64,000 bases of DNA, taken from positions 565,007-629,006 of the forward strand of contig CACRXP010000112.1 of the NCBI GenBank assembly GCA_902702965.1, in the 5' to 3' direction. Positions 11,191-23,279 of this stretch are shown one piece after another (the stretch's first letter is position 1; every line of letters starts with the position of its first letter). A program made the position numbers and the translations under genes. Origin of the DNA: Spirometra erinaceieuropaei (Eukaryota > Platyhelminthes > Cestoda > Diphyllobothriidea > Diphyllobothriidae). Under the pieces are notes generated by a model that searched no databases, was not told where the DNA came from, and was given only the letters and a program-made list of their open reading frames with translations.

Positions 11191-14100
11191 ATCACTTATA
11201 AGCCCTGTAACTTCGCATAATTTCAAATTCTATGTGACTGTTTTTGGCCTGATGGCGAGTTACCAAAAACACGTGTTTGCCAAATTGACTTTTCAGTTAT
11301 AATATGGGAATATTCTCTGAACTTAAGCTGATGTGTACCAAGTTAGCGACTAATTCCTGAAGGAATTTAAAAAGTATAGGCATACTATTTTGTGTAAATA
11401 AGGAGACTTTTTCTTCTGTGGAATTAGTTTGCATTTTTTCTAAGTTACGCTGAGTTTGAGATGCGCCGTGGAATATCGTCGAATGTTTTCATGATTTTAA
11501 GTGATTTTAATCAAAGTAAATATTCAGTATTATATTTCTGTTAAAATCTTAGAAATAAGATACTTCTTGAAGCCATTTGCGCAGGCAGAGGGTGTGTTGG
11601 CGTTCTTTTTCATGTTGAAGTTTTTTAAGTCACATTCAATGACTCAGATAAATGGCAAACCTCATCGTCGCAAAAGGTGAACGTCCACAACAAAACTTGA
11701 TGATAAGCCTCCTTTCAACTAATTAAAAACTTTAACTCATAGGTGTCCTTTTTAGTTAGTATTATAATAGTGCATTTGTCGACGAATGTCTGTTTATTTT
11801 GCACTTTTGCACAGTGAAGACAAGGAAAAAGTTGACATTTTTGGCCGTTTTTTACGCTGCCAAAAGATACAGATCTTTTTTCTATTTTAAATGTTAGAAC
11901 ATGCCTTTATCTTTATGTCAGGTCAAGTTTCGTTTTTTTTGCTCACTTTTAGGCTACGCCCTACGACCGCAGATGCACGACAGAGTGTCTATGTAAATAC
12001 TGGTATTTTGTTGAAACCGTTAATGTTTTGCTCGTTTTGGAGCCATCGCGAACGATTGTCTTTGCTTATTTATGCACATTACAAAGGCGTTTGTGCGATG
12101 TTTCACAAAAGTACAGGGCAAAGGTAATGAACAATCACGCCATGATTTTAATTTTTAGTCACGTAGTCATTTGATTTTCCACTGCGCTGATTAATGTTCA
12201 TGGGGGTTTTAAACGCCGGTAAATAAAAAATATAGCAACGGCAGTTACACGAAGAAGATCTACTTGCACTCGGGTACCGTCTATAAAAGTTAAAGGAGTT
12301 TTTAAAATCGTTTTGGATACTTTTTGCTCAAGGGACGCAAATGAACCCTTCTCAAATACCATTAGTTTTGAGGTAATGGGCACAAACGTCTCCACAAACT
12401 GAGGTTTCTTAATGGTTATTGAAAATTTAGTTAGTTATTCACTGAAAAGTCGCAGTTAACGAATAAAAAATTATTTCGCTTTGAAGCTGACAGCTTAACG
12501 TATGAAACCTATTAGCTACCAAACACTGCTATGTTTTACCTCCTCCTCATGTGTGAATAGACCAAAAATGTCCAGCTAGTAAAGACATGTCAGATTTTCC
12601 TTTAACGACATCAAAATCAATCGTATATATGGAAATAGAAGCTAACGACGCAGTTGTCATAACAATGCTTAGCCGAATAAAGGAAGAAGATTAGCAAAAC
12701 AACGTTGCATTGGTCTGTTTACGTTTGTCTTGATATTGCATCTCAGGTTTTGCCTGACTTTTGAATCTAAACATAGACATTATGATTCGCAGCCCGTGCG
12801 TTCTCTTATATGCATCTTCACATGCTTCGATAACTCAAACGGCCAGCATATATGCACTTTTGTTGGTTACACGTCGCTTAAAATATCTTACACTATTTAT
12901 AGTCACTAGATCAGGAGGGTTTTTATGGGAAACGTCTAAAAAACATCGGTCAAAATAAATGCTTAAAATTCGCACCGCATTTTTGCCAAAAGCATGCACT
13001 AAAACCACTGCTTTCAGAAAAAAAAGACAGTTCTACCTTTTCTTTGTTGCTAGAGAAGTCAGCAGTATATGCATAAAGCAGAATTTACTGCCGTAAAAAC
13101 GGTTCCGACAGTCGGAAACCTTTCTTTACTACCGCAATCAGAGGCTGTCTGGGGTGTCTAGCCTGTCATTTGTTTCAAGTGGAAGGAGATTTGGGCTGTC
13201 TAACTTTTAAGAACTGATTTCAAGTTTTCAAGAAAATGATTTAGGAATTCCTCGACAGGCACACTGCCTAAAAACGAAGGACTAGGTTAGGCTAGTGCAT
13301 AGGCTAAACGTCTGGCGTGTTTTTAAACCTGTGGTGATTTTTCTCCCATCTATCGACTTCGGATATTCCGGAGTTTTTTAGACAGGAAATTGTTAACCCA
13401 CCCGTCCAAATCTGGACTGTGTTTAATAATTACTTACGCCGCTTACTGATTATGCTAACATGTCCTCGAACCAAACGAAGCTCAAACTAACTGCTCATGT
13501 CCGCGGCCGGGGAACCTGCACACTTAATTTGGTTCGAGTTGTGGTGTTGTGAGAACTTTTACTAAAAATTTAAACGTACCAATGTGAATGTCTGCTTCCC
13601 TGTTATGACTGACATTTTTGCAAACAAAAACCTGGTAAGATCATTAAATTTCGAGAAGAATTCGGGGATATGGTACTATTTAATGTGCTAAATTGCGGTT
13701 AACTTTTTGCTGTTTGTGCGTCGGTTGTCTAAGATGGCAGCCATGCACACTTTATTGAATGAAACGACCTAAACGTCGATAATCGACTCCGGGAACCCCG
13801 AAACTTGTATATTTCATTGACAGGCCGAACGCGTTTAAAACATTTACATTCTCATTCAAAACACGCGTCAAAGGCATTCTGATGATTAAGAAGTCTCGTA
13901 TTTCCCGCAGATATCAGTATTCCCTCATGTTCAAGAAAATTCTTGCGTTATTACCCCTCATAAATTATATCTGCGCGTTGGCAAATGTTCTGCCGGAAGA
14001 AAGCATTCATCTTTGCAAAATGGACTTGCCAAAATAAGCTTGTAAGCCATGCAAGACACAATTTGTGACTCAGGTAGAGCAGGCGAGAAACGGTTCAAAC

Positions 14101-16189
14101 AACAGAAGTTCTCTGTTTTTTAAATATTTTGCTGAACACTTCTGTTTGATTGCATACCACATAAATTGATATAACTACCGGTGGGAAATCCATGGTTTGG
14201 ACGAACTGTTAGTTTCTAGAAGCATGCCACTCTTCCTTAAGTAACCATGGAATGGCTCACAAAAAACAGTCGTCTTATCTTATGAGCATATAGTAAGCAG
14301 TTTTTGTGCGGCAATAGAGGACGGGCGTAAAATGCTACGTTTTAAAACTACTCTACCTTTTGCGTGAACCCTTTTCTAGTTTAATTATGAGTTGGAAGGT
14401 CCGTGCAAGCACGCATAAATAACGAAAATTTCCCGCAATAAAAAGACGAGGGGGTTTTTCGCCTCGAATGGAAAAATGCCAACTTCCGTAAGGAGAATGC
14501 AGAAACCACAAACTCTTTCGATGACGTTTTTCCAATGAGGGCACGTAAATTCCTCAATACTGTTCATAGGAAGGCAGATTTGAACTAGAGATTTGCCAGC
14601 CAGTCAAAATCACAGTTACCACAGACTTACGCTTTGGACTTCAGTTTTCTTCGAGTACTGCACTTTCACTGATTTTGAATTATCCGAAAATATACCTTGT
14701 ACTACCATATGGATACAAAGGTGCCCTCCAACTCACTTGATATGCAGAAACCTATCGGGATATGGCCCATTTTGAGGGTTTTTTTACACATGGACTGCAA
14801 AGCTCTCATTTTGGCAAACCATTGGGAACATCAAGAACCACATGGCATTCATTGCCATTTTAAGGGCACCCATAAACTCGGCGGACTCTTCTATGAATAG
14901 AGGGCAAATATTAGTCTTGTGGGAGGAGATGTAACCTGGTGCACAGCAAATGGCATGCTTACGATTGCAACTGTCTGTCACATTTTGAATTCCTAGTCAC
15001 CGCCTGGCTTGTCGACAGATGACCTTGCGAATATTTTTATTCCTCTGACGTCCTTATCCTAGAATTCAAACAAAACAGCTTTGCCAAGGTCAGTCATATC
15101 TCGAACAAGAAATAAACGAATCCTTGTGACATCAGTTAAAAACACATCGAGTGACTAGCTGTTGATTAGCTGGCATATTAAGTAATGCGCTAATGTTTAC
15201 AGGATATTTGCCTTAAGGGTGATCTAAAAGTGGATTTAAACGTTGTTTCATCTGTGCTGTGTAAAGTATCCTATTGCCTCCGTTGACATGCACTACGACT
15301 TTTTGCAAATTCCGTTTACTTATTTGACCGGAATCTTAGTGCCTTCGTGATCTCCACATTTCCTGAGTGTATTGTTTTTTCTTATCAGAGAGGCATTACC
15401 TTCAATACTTCTTTGTGTTTTCGTTTAATTGAAGGTTCCCCATAGTTTTGATGTTTTCGTTAACAAATATAACCCTGTCAGCCTTCATTATTTGCGTAGC
15501 ATGCCGTGTGCGATGGTGGGACTAATTGCGATAGACGAATTTAACTAGGTCAGTTATAAAATGAGGCCCGGAGGTGTATTACTTTATCAGGAGGTAGCCA
15601 CTAAACCTAAAATAATGCCCAGGCAGATTGTGTCTGACAAATTCTGTGCCGCAGATTTCACTGTAAGTCCGTCAAGCAATGTCTCATGAAGTGCCGTTTA
15701 CTTGCTGGGACTGTATCAGGATCCAAAAGAACAACGACTCACAACCAGCGATGAGTCAAACCGCCCACAATTTCGTCATACAGCCGCGAAACCTAGACAA
15801 ACGTCATGTCTGGGTTCTTTGTTTGTGCCTGTGTCTGGAATATGGGGAGCCATTTTTTCAACTACGGTGGAACGTATTGTTCTTTGCCAGACTTGAGTGT
15901 GTAAATACTGATCTGTTATTCCAGTGAAGCTTCCATTTAAATTATGCTTTTAAACCCCGAGAGGTGTTGCCATAGCGACTTTTATCCGTGGTCATTCATT
16001 AAAGTCTTTCAGATCTTGGCATTTAGTTTTCCGCTAGAAGTCATATGATGGGAGCTGAAAATTAACTGATAGGCTAAAAATAACTTACTTGCGTCATTCA
16101 ACGGCAGAATGAGTATTCAACCAAGCATATCAAGTTGAATATGTGAATCGTCAAAATGACTTTGCTTCTACCTGGAACGATTCATATAT
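11191..16189. other. Long unassigned stretch
   Basis: Five kilobases with only short frames (longest 82 codons, 15,679-15,927) and no recognised domain. Faint family E/spacer words occur near 11,335-11,380 (agttagcgactaattcctga) and 12,430-12,475. No RNA gene found. Confidence 0.45.
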
Positions 16190-16440
16190 ATTATTAGGAG
16201 CGGCGCACACTGATCGCTTTACGGGACGTACACATTCAGCTGTACTTGGGGTTCTATCTGGAGCACCCTCGCATTCGTACAGAGATTATTAATATATGCA
16301 AGATGAGATTACCGACAAAGAGTAGGTAGACTGGAGTGACCATTTTAGGCTTATAAGCCGTCAGCAGCCATTCACACCCAGTTCCAGGCTTGGAACTCCT
16401 GGGGTCTGATTCCTGCGCTCTTTTAGTTATTAATCCAATG
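16190..16440 (-). repeat. SINE family B, decayed copy
   Basis: Contains in order the tail (gcacactgatcgctttacggg), the taccgacaaagag module, gcttataagccgtcagcagcc, and a tRNA-like segment in which a B-box-like sequence (ggtctgattcctg in reverse sense) is heavily mutated. Confidence 0.6.
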
Positions 16441-16740
16441 TCCTAACCATAGAGTCACGGGTTTGTTGTCCAGTCGATTGCGATCGGAGATGTTAACTTA
16501 TGGTGCGAGGGAAGTCATCGATCGGGTTTCGGTGAACACAATTCAAACATGAGTTGGTATTTCCGATTGCAGCCGACAGGACAAGCAGTCCGTTCAACTT
16601 CTAGTCAACAGAACGTAGGTTTGAGCCTCAGGGATTGCAAATCTTGGGTTGCATAGGACTGACCCATGAAGGCTAATAAGGCCACCCAAATCCTCCTCGC
16701 TTTTGGCGATAATGTCATTTCGCCCATATATTCCCACTCT
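16441..16740 (+). repeat. SINE family B, inverted partner copy
   Basis: Opposite sense to the preceding copy: ccgattgcagccgacagg, then gttcaacttctagtcaacag, gtttgagcctcaggg (B-box region), ttgggttgcataggactgac, gaaggctaataaggcc and tttggcgataatg. It makes a head-to-head pair with 16,190-16,440, like the pair at 41.1-41.7 kb. Confidence 0.6.
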
Positions 16741-17264
16741 CGTCCTTGCTTGCGTGTGTGAAATAGAATAAACTCCACCTAGAAGGTGGGTTTGTCGTTT
16801 CGAACAAAATCCCGCTTCGCCAAATCATTTGTGCGCGTACAGGGAAACTGCGGCAAATATAGCAAATACAAGGACATCAGCAGTTTGCGTCAGAAACCAT
16901 ACAGCCAAAACGGATGGACTAAAATCTCGCATTGTCACCGCCCGTCAGTACAACATTAGCCAGCGATTTGCCCGAACTTTTGGCTAGAACGAATAAAGGG
17001 AACATATTAGAGCTACTTAAAGGGGTGCAATACCGTCCACCTAGTTCTAATTTCACCCTGAGTTTCAAAATTTCAGTTTGTTACCGCTTAAAGATACTTT
17101 TACCCAAAATAAAGGTTCCCATCAGCGACCTTACTCCCGTTAGACATTATTTGCTCTCGAACTTGCAGAAAAGGGCTTGAATCTATGTAGCTTGTACAAT
17201 ACACCATGCTTGATAGTGCAGGCACTAGCTAAGCGCCTAGACGCGTGCCTCGCCGATATTCGGT
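16741..17264. other. Unassigned stretch
   Basis: One 82-codon frame (16,932-17,180, plus) without recognisable features. Around 17,215-17,255 there is weak similarity to 20,335-20,390 (taagc...ctcgtgc/cgtgcctcgcc). Confidence 0.4.
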
Positions 17265-17487
17265 CCCTGATGTAGCTGCAAGTTGGCGATTAATTTCTGA
17301 GGGAATCAAAAAGCAGCAATCGCAAAATTAGCGTATCTACAAGCAGAGCAAACGCAGAAAGCTGAGAGGCCCACGGATGAGTCCTTTCCCTCGCGGATGT
17401 GTAATACGGCGACAGAATATTGGCGAAGCACGTGGCTCGGTTTTGAACTGGTACCTGCGTTGTAAACATAGCATACCTTACAACCGA
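17265..17487 (+). repeat. Family E repeat, upstream flank of family 1
   Basis: Matches the copies at 10.35, 21.24 and 34.03 kb (gcgattaatttctgagggaatc, gaggcccacggatgag, gacagaatattggcgaa, ggttttgaactggtacctg). It ends exactly where the family 1 element (ctcatggaatgttag) begins. Confidence 0.7.
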
Positions 17488-18452
17488 CCTCATGGAATGT
17501 TAGCCGGAATTCTGCAATGCGTTTTTGATTAGAAGGGGTTACCTAGGTGGGGTTTTTATAGTGATTATTATGCGGCGTAATCCTATAATATTTCGGACTC
17601 GCCAGGATGCTGACTTTTGACAGTACTTTATTTCGACCGCCCGTGAAAACCGCGCTCGGTAATAAATAATTAATTAAATGGCATGTATCTTTACACTGAC
17701 TTTCTATGTCGTTATAAATTCAAATATATTTTACAGAAAACATATACAAAATATCTTTTATTTTACTCAGTTGATAGAAAATCTCATATTGCTTGCATTT
17801 CGTGTTCGAAGGAAAAGTTTATTTATGTTCTGAAATGGTTTCGCGGTATCTAAGTAGTTTTTGGCTCGATCAAGCGTTGTATTAGCATTCAGGGATTTTA
17901 GTCTATAAGGCGTATACTTTCTATGTAAGTAAAACTCCATATTGCTTTATGTTGTTAAGAAAATATCATTTAGAATTCATAACATTTTGTCATGGATGCG
18001 AACTATGTCCAATACTTCCTGGACAGTATTGAAAAGCGGACAGGTACGATGCTGTATGAATGGGCATTGCACGGTCTTAAGAATCTGATAGTGAAAATCT
18101 TTTTAAAAACAGAAATTGCACTTTCTTCAAGTATAAAGTGCAAAGACGGCAGGCTTTTCTATCGAATGATTAAAATAAAACATATATTTGTATAAGTTTC
18201 CTACAAAATTTGTTAGAATATATAAGGCCATCCAAAATCAGTGTGAAAAATGCATACTATTTAAGTAGCCATTTTTAATGGGCGCCATTTCTGTAGGAGG
18301 TTGAAAAGAAGTGTATTCAAAGGCCAACATCCTGGCGGGTCTGAAATCTTATAGGCTTATGTCACAAGAAAATCAATATTATAACCTCACCTAAGTAATT
18401 CTTCTTCACCGAAAACGAAATTCATAATTTTAGTCAACATTTCATGAGAATG
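17488..18452. repeat. Family 1 element, full-length copy
   Basis: The best preserved non-palindromic copy, about 965 bp. The 5' end (ctcatggaatgttagccgg...gcgtttttgattagaagg...ggtgggg) is mirrored at the 3' end by cctcacctaagtaattcttc...cgaaaacgaaattc...gtcaacatttcatgag. The terminal inverted similarity extends at least to the actacttaag-type block about 200 bp in. The internal frame at 17,992-18,195 (67 codons) has no transposase motif, so the element is judged non-autonomous. Confidence 0.75.
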
Positions 18453-18665
18453 ATCACTAGGAGCATACATATATTACTGATCGGCTGCTGGCAGTTTACG
18501 AATAATAAACTATTATTGCGCTGCGGATGACGAATGCCTGCCGAAATATTCAGATCCAATGTCGGTCTGAGTTTATTAGTCTCAAGTAGACTGATTTGCT
18601 GCAAGTAAGCGATCAATTTCTGTGCAAACCAAAAAGCTGCAAAGTTTGAATCGGCAGCATTAACT
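18453..18665 (+). repeat. Family E spacer and start of a second unit
   Basis: After the family 1 3' end come the spacer block (ctggcagtttacgaataata...attgcgctg) and a fragment of the next family E unit (actgatttgctgcaagtaagcgatcaatttctg), the block order also seen at 33.9-34.05 kb. Confidence 0.5.
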
Positions 18666-19859
18666 ACGATTATAATGATCGATAACTACTGAAAGTTTGA
18701 CTGAAGCCAGCATGGAGCTGTGGGTAACTGGTCTTGGGATGAAGCTCATTTGAAATAATTAAGGCCCTTCAGACTGATGTGTCGAATGTCGATTGACTCT
18801 GACTGCCGGACTGCCGAACACTTCTACAAGTTCTAGAACAACTGAACATCGTAACCGGAGACTGGGATGCCTCTCTCGGGCTTATTTATTGTCATCATTC
18901 CGTGATACCGACATACCTGTTTTACACAGGTACAAAAGTTGTGCCCTCTGATGCATAAACACGTTTCAGAGGAACTGTTTTTTACAGAGAAGACGATACT
19001 AAGTTTTCGTCCATTTGTTATATAATTGGACAGTCGGCTTTTAGCGGCTCCGCTCCTATTTTACCCAAAAATCCACACGGCCGCCCTCACTAGTGCTTAT
19101 TTCCCAAAAACACACCTTCAGGTGTTCCTAAACCTTGCAGGCAAATCGTAAATGAGAATTTCCTGTGGAGCGTTTCATCGAAGTGGCAACGTCTTTTCCA
19201 CCATAATTAAAGCCGTTAGGATAATCAGTCGTTAATATTCATTTCTCTAACTGTTAGTTCTTGCCATATCTGGGAAACAATCTATGGGCTCGCGTTTTGG
19301 GTAAATTCTGATCTATTGAGTCTGCCCTAGGCTTGTTGTTACTGACATGACATCGGGTAATTGCTTTTGTCCATCTTCGACCAGTCACCTCCTTTCGTCC
19401 TCCTCATTTACATGCCATTATTCTGAACCTCTCTAGGGACGACGATCCTAGGAAACCCTCGTTGCTTTGAATCTACTGTTCATGCGTGTCTTTCGCTGAC
19501 TCCTGTTTGTCCGATTTCACATTCTACAGCCTTTGGGTCATTTCATTGGGACAATGTGAGATTTTTCTCTACCTTTGGCCGGGACCTATATGAACCATTA
19601 TCCGACGTGCAATATATTGAGACAGAAAAATATGCTAAAGTTGCGAAAACTCTGTCACAATGGTTTATAAGACCATTTGACGGGCAGATAATTATTTTTG
19701 ATAAATTATCATCAAATAGGTACAGAATCATTTAAAAACATGTGGATAATTTTAGATTTCGAGTACTGATGATCTTTTCACACAATTCAGATACGGAGTG
19801 ATAATACAAAGTGGTCACTTTCGATCTCACGGTTGATTTTGGAGATGTCCATCGTGTGC
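18666..19859. other. Unassigned stretch
   Basis: No frame above 62 codons, and no repeat or RNA gene recognised. Confidence 0.5.
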
Positions 19860-20290
19860 GCCACAGCAGAGTGAGTGCGTGAATTAGTTTATAATGACAT
19901 TAGACTTGCACTGCATCTACTACGCTGTCTCCTCCTTGCACACCTACATCCAGTATTAAGAAAGAGGTAGGGAGACTAGAGGTGGCAGAGGGCGCTGGCT
20001 CGGATCCCACGTAGTGCGCGTGCCATAGAGCCATTGTAGCCTGACTCTCACTTTATCAATCCACCAGTCCACATAAACGCACACCACTGAAGTGACTGCG
20101 AGGTCCGGGTCATCCCGTCAGCTGGCAGCTTTTCAGGCCACAGTTTTGAGCGCGCTGTTATAGCCTCAAGCGCGTCAGATTAACTATAGTGAGGTGAATG
20201 CTCTGAGTCGTCCACCTCACCCTCTATTCCCATTCTTAGGCTCCAGTCTACCGACCAAGCCGGTCAGATGACCGATGCCGAAAATGGGTC
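19860..20290 (+). repeat. Family C repeat, long copy
   Basis: Contains gtgcgtgaattagtttataatgac, a tctcctccttgcacacctac segment, ggcagagggcgctgg, ccaccagtccac, gactgcgaggtccgggtcatcc, gtcagctggcagc and the later block gcctcaagcgcgtcagattaac...ctcaccctctattccca. The same order recurs at 36.37-36.74 kb. Confidence 0.7.
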
Positions 20291-21122
20291 ACTGTCAGTA
20301 AACTCGGGCGATGATAGATGCGAGTTTATGGCAGGCAGTAGTTAAGCAACCAGACTCGTGCTTCGCCGCATTTTATTTGCCGGTTCGACATTTACTTTGT
20401 CTTCTAGTATTCCTCTCCGACTTCCAAGAAGCACTCAAATTTTAAACGAAGATCTAAATTTCGTCTGTAATTACTGGTCGAACTTGTTGATGAGTAATTT
20501 AAATCCACTCGTCAGACTTAGCATATTTTCAATGTAAATATCAGATGGTGGCGAATTCAGCGGAAAATTGTATGGTTTCGCCTGGTTAATTTACAGTACT
20601 AGGTGTTAAAACGAACATTCGTTTCAATTTGTGCTATGCTGTTTTAACCGGTTTCACGAAACAAAATTTGTACATGGGAACTCGAAGCATTTTTTGCGCC
20701 CAGTCCTGATGTTCTGTGTGCGACTAATAGAAAAACTCTCCTTCAATACCGCAAAGCTGTTTGTAGGACCAACAATTGCAGATTATTGCAGCGAGTCCAA
20801 AAGGATATAGAATCTTGACTATGCTACTGTGTATACGACATCCCCCCTCTGTGAAAATGTGGAGCCAGGTCATGCGTGGCATGCGTAGACAGCCACATGC
20901 GTCCAATCTCTACATCAGACGGCTGACCGACTCGGACAGCGAACTGGGACATGGGATATGGAAAAGAAAAAGATTTTGACTCAACGAACTTCCTCACTAT
21001 AAACAATTTTACGCGCTTCAAACTATCACGATGCGCTAAAAGTCGTAAGTTATAAGGCAATCATCTGACAAGATACCTCGACCCCCTCAAGACAGAGAAT
21101 TAGACTGCAGATGTCGCTTTCT
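20291..21122. other. Unassigned stretch
   Basis: Short frames only, overlapping on opposite strands at 20,724-21,060. No repeat recognised with confidence. Confidence 0.45.
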
Positions 21123-21281
21123 AATTTCCCCAGAAATTACCTACGAACTTGTAGTAGATCAGCTTATTCAAGGTCTATAGTCTCAGTCCGAGAATTTTAT
21201 GTATGGATATTTGGGCCAAAGTCGATCAGCCTTGAATAAACTGATCTACTCCAACTTCGTAGATAATTTCTGAAAAAAATT
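21123..21281. repeat. Inverted repeat, ~51-bp arms
   Basis: Bases 21,123-21,173 and 21,230-21,281 are reverse complements apart from about six differences (left gtagtagatcagcttattcaagg, right ccttgaataaactgatctac). The loop is about 56 bp. The right arm runs into the family E copy. This could be a hairpin at the end of that repeat or two inverted fragments of it. Confidence 0.7.
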
Positions 21282-21440
21282 AGAAACCGACAATTGTAGT
21301 ATTTACCAGAAAACACACGGGGAATGCTGGGGGACCCACCGACGAGTCGAACCCCTCGCAGCTGCGCCATGCGGCAGCAGAATATCGGCGATACAGGCGT
21401 GTATGGGCTTTTGACTAGTACCTGTGCTGTTAGTATGGTA
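21240..21440 (+). repeat. Family E repeat copy
   Basis: Shares gataatttctga, accagaaaacacacggggaatgctgg, gacccac, cgaacccctcgcagctgcgccatg, cagaatatcggcgat and cttttgactagtacctgtgctg with the other copies. No family 1 element follows. Confidence 0.7.
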
Positions 21441-21499
21441 TCACCTTACCCTAAAGTAGACCGCAGTTGTTCCCTCTTACTATACCCCTATGACACTCT

Positions 21500-21850
21500 C
21501 ACTCGGGAGGCTGTCGAGTAAGCCACTTTCTGTTTCTGTGAAAATCCTGTCCATCGTGCACGAACCACGCGTATGTGACGCGCGTAGACTGGCCTAGTTA
21601 GCTTCGGTAGCCATTGCATCCGAACTCGCCCCCAGCCTCCCTGACACTGTCTTGACACAGGTCTTATGTGGATGCGGGAGGGAGGAGGATTCAGTAGATG
21701 TAACGCAAGTTCCCTGTCATTATGAACTATTTCACGCGCAAGTTCTCGTCCCTGCGTCCACCCTGCTAAGAAACACACTAGGAGAATCGCCGGATACGAC
21801 GGTCGAACTGTCCCGTACCTATTAACGAAGCGAACATATACCACATTGCG
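21500..21850. repeat. Family D repeat copy
   Basis: Matches 2.15-2.69 kb through ctgtcttgacacaggt, gggagggaggaggattcagtagatg, gaactatttcacgcgcaagttc and cgacggtcgaactgtccc. The 118-codon minus frame at 21,488-21,844 lies wholly inside the repeat and is not a gene. Confidence 0.6.
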
Positions 21851-22095
21851 TATTTACCGCCAGCGAATCTACTGCGACCTGTAAAAATAGCCTCTTGTAT
21901 TGCTCAATACTCTAAACACACCTTCGCTTATCGACTTTGAATAGCGCTACGTTTTCATTCTCAGGTTTGATGCACATTTATCCCCTTACTTTATTTGAGC
22001 AGGAACAGTCGCCGATGTTGTTTGTAGATTAGTAAGTTAAAGTATGTTCTTCTCATTTTAAAGGTCTGTATGCCGGATGACCGAAAGATCTTTAA

Positions 22096-22660
22096 AAAGC
22101 GAAGATGAGATCACTGGAACAAGAAATTTATTGGCCTGACGTTTCGGATTCTCACTCGAATCAATCATCAGAGATACTCGCAGATAAAGGTAATGGTGGC
22201 ACAAGGAATGCAGTATTTATAGCACGTGGCTGTCGTGAGAGCATATGCGCACTGTAATTAACAGCTCTCGCAATCACCGCTGGGATCGTAATTGATGCGA
22301 TGGTGGCTTGACAGTCCGAATCCGAGTCGGTAATGGCCGTGATTTCGTCATCTGTGCTGGATGCTGGTGTGATAATTGCTCGGCAAATTGGTTCACTGCC
22401 CCAACCCCCCCCCAAACGTGACTGATTCTCCTGCCCAGAGAAAATCTCAGCACCGATATGGTACGGGGAGGTCATTGCGCTTGTTGATGGATTCCGGCCC
22501 TGAGAACCACCACTCGAGCAGCTGCGGCTCACGCGGTTTTCACCCCTTGCGAGGATTTCGGCCTCTTGACATTTGAAAATATGGCCGGGTCCCGTCGGCC
22601 GCGTATTCCAAACAGCTTTTCCTTCACACACAATTACTAGACCTCGTCGCCTGCGCATTC
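22096..22660 (-). pseudogene. Penelope-like element, C-terminal and 3' UTR remnant
   Basis: The minus frame 22,161-22,658 (165 codons) matches the C-terminal end of the element at 37-39 kb. It shares EAEILARG(D/E)NRVSR, then a decayed linker, then RAIITP(A/T)S, followed by a variable tail; the preceding TG.GH(T/I)FK is also present. Reverse transcriptase and the start of the GIY-YIG domain are absent, so this is a 5'-truncated insertion or a remnant. The catalytic Glu region after NRVSR is disrupted (the ELLESW block of the 37-kb copy is not seen). The frame continues into the 3' UTR, where the hammerhead-type motif (22,138-22,171) and a CAATAAA-like signal follow. Divergence from the 37-kb copy is high, so it is an older lineage or copy. 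Confidence 0.75.
22138..22171 (-). ncRNA. Hammerhead-type ribozyme motif of Penelope 3' terminal repeat
   Basis: On the minus strand: CTGATGA, one T, a hairpin (TGATTC / GAATCC with a six-base loop, outermost pair mismatched) and GAAACGTC, followed by AGGCC and AATAAA. The core words are those of a type I hammerhead (CUGANGA ... GAAA ... cleavage after the C of GUC), with ACGU as the self-complementary helix III step. The extra T between the core and helix II departs from the textbook fold. Hammerheads are known from Penelope-like elements, and the assignment rests on that plus the matching copies at 39.2 and 39.4 kb. Confidence 0.6.
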
Positions 22661-22974
22661 CGTAGCCAAACCTGAAAGAACTCCTATTACCATCGGTCCC
22701 CTATTACAGGCGGCTGGGGTTTGTTTACTTTATGTGGGGCTAAAAAACCACATCTGACCCATTAGTAAAACATTTTCATTGTCGTCCGCACAAAAATGTG
22801 GGATAGAATGTAATGTCAAAAGTTCGAAAGTTTCGTCAGTGCAGGTGCATTAGCACGCTGAGTGTATGGCAATAACTCATGAATGACAGTTTCCTTGGTC
22901 CGATAGTTTGACCGTCGCGTTCGACTATGTCTACCGAGTTCCCCACTGCACGGTGAAAATAGCGACAAGTAACT

Positions 22975-23275
22975 TGCGCGCAGATTAGTTTATACTGATA
23001 GTATACTTGCGCATCATCTACCGCACTCTCCCCCTCCCCACTCCACACCTAGACCCGGTGTCAAGTCAAAGTGAAGAAGACCGGAGGCAGGGGGAGAGCG
23101 CAGGTGACTGGAACGGCCGGAGCCGCACCTAGGCGTGCCACCACACCCCCTGGCTCGCAGTCCACCAGTCCGCCACTCCACACAGACACAGACTCCGCTG
23201 GACGGATTGCGTGGACTGAGTTGGGGCGCCAGTCGGGTCCCTGCCGAGCCACGGCGTCCGACGACCCGTGGCGAT
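22975..23275 (+). repeat. Family C repeat copy
   Basis: Contains gcgcagattagtttatactgat, cgcactctccccctcccc, agaccggaggcagggggagagcgcagg, gccaccacaccccctggctcgc and ccaccagtccgccactccac, in the same order as the other copies. Frames here on both strands (76 to 109 codons) come from the G+C-rich repeat. Confidence 0.7.
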
Positions 23276-23279
23276 CTCC

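Noticed and set aside
12930..12960. Another GAAACGTC word as a hammerhead
   Set aside because: No CTGANGA core or adjacent hairpin precedes it.
21488..21844. 118-codon minus-strand frame
   Set aside because: Lies wholly within a family D repeat copy.
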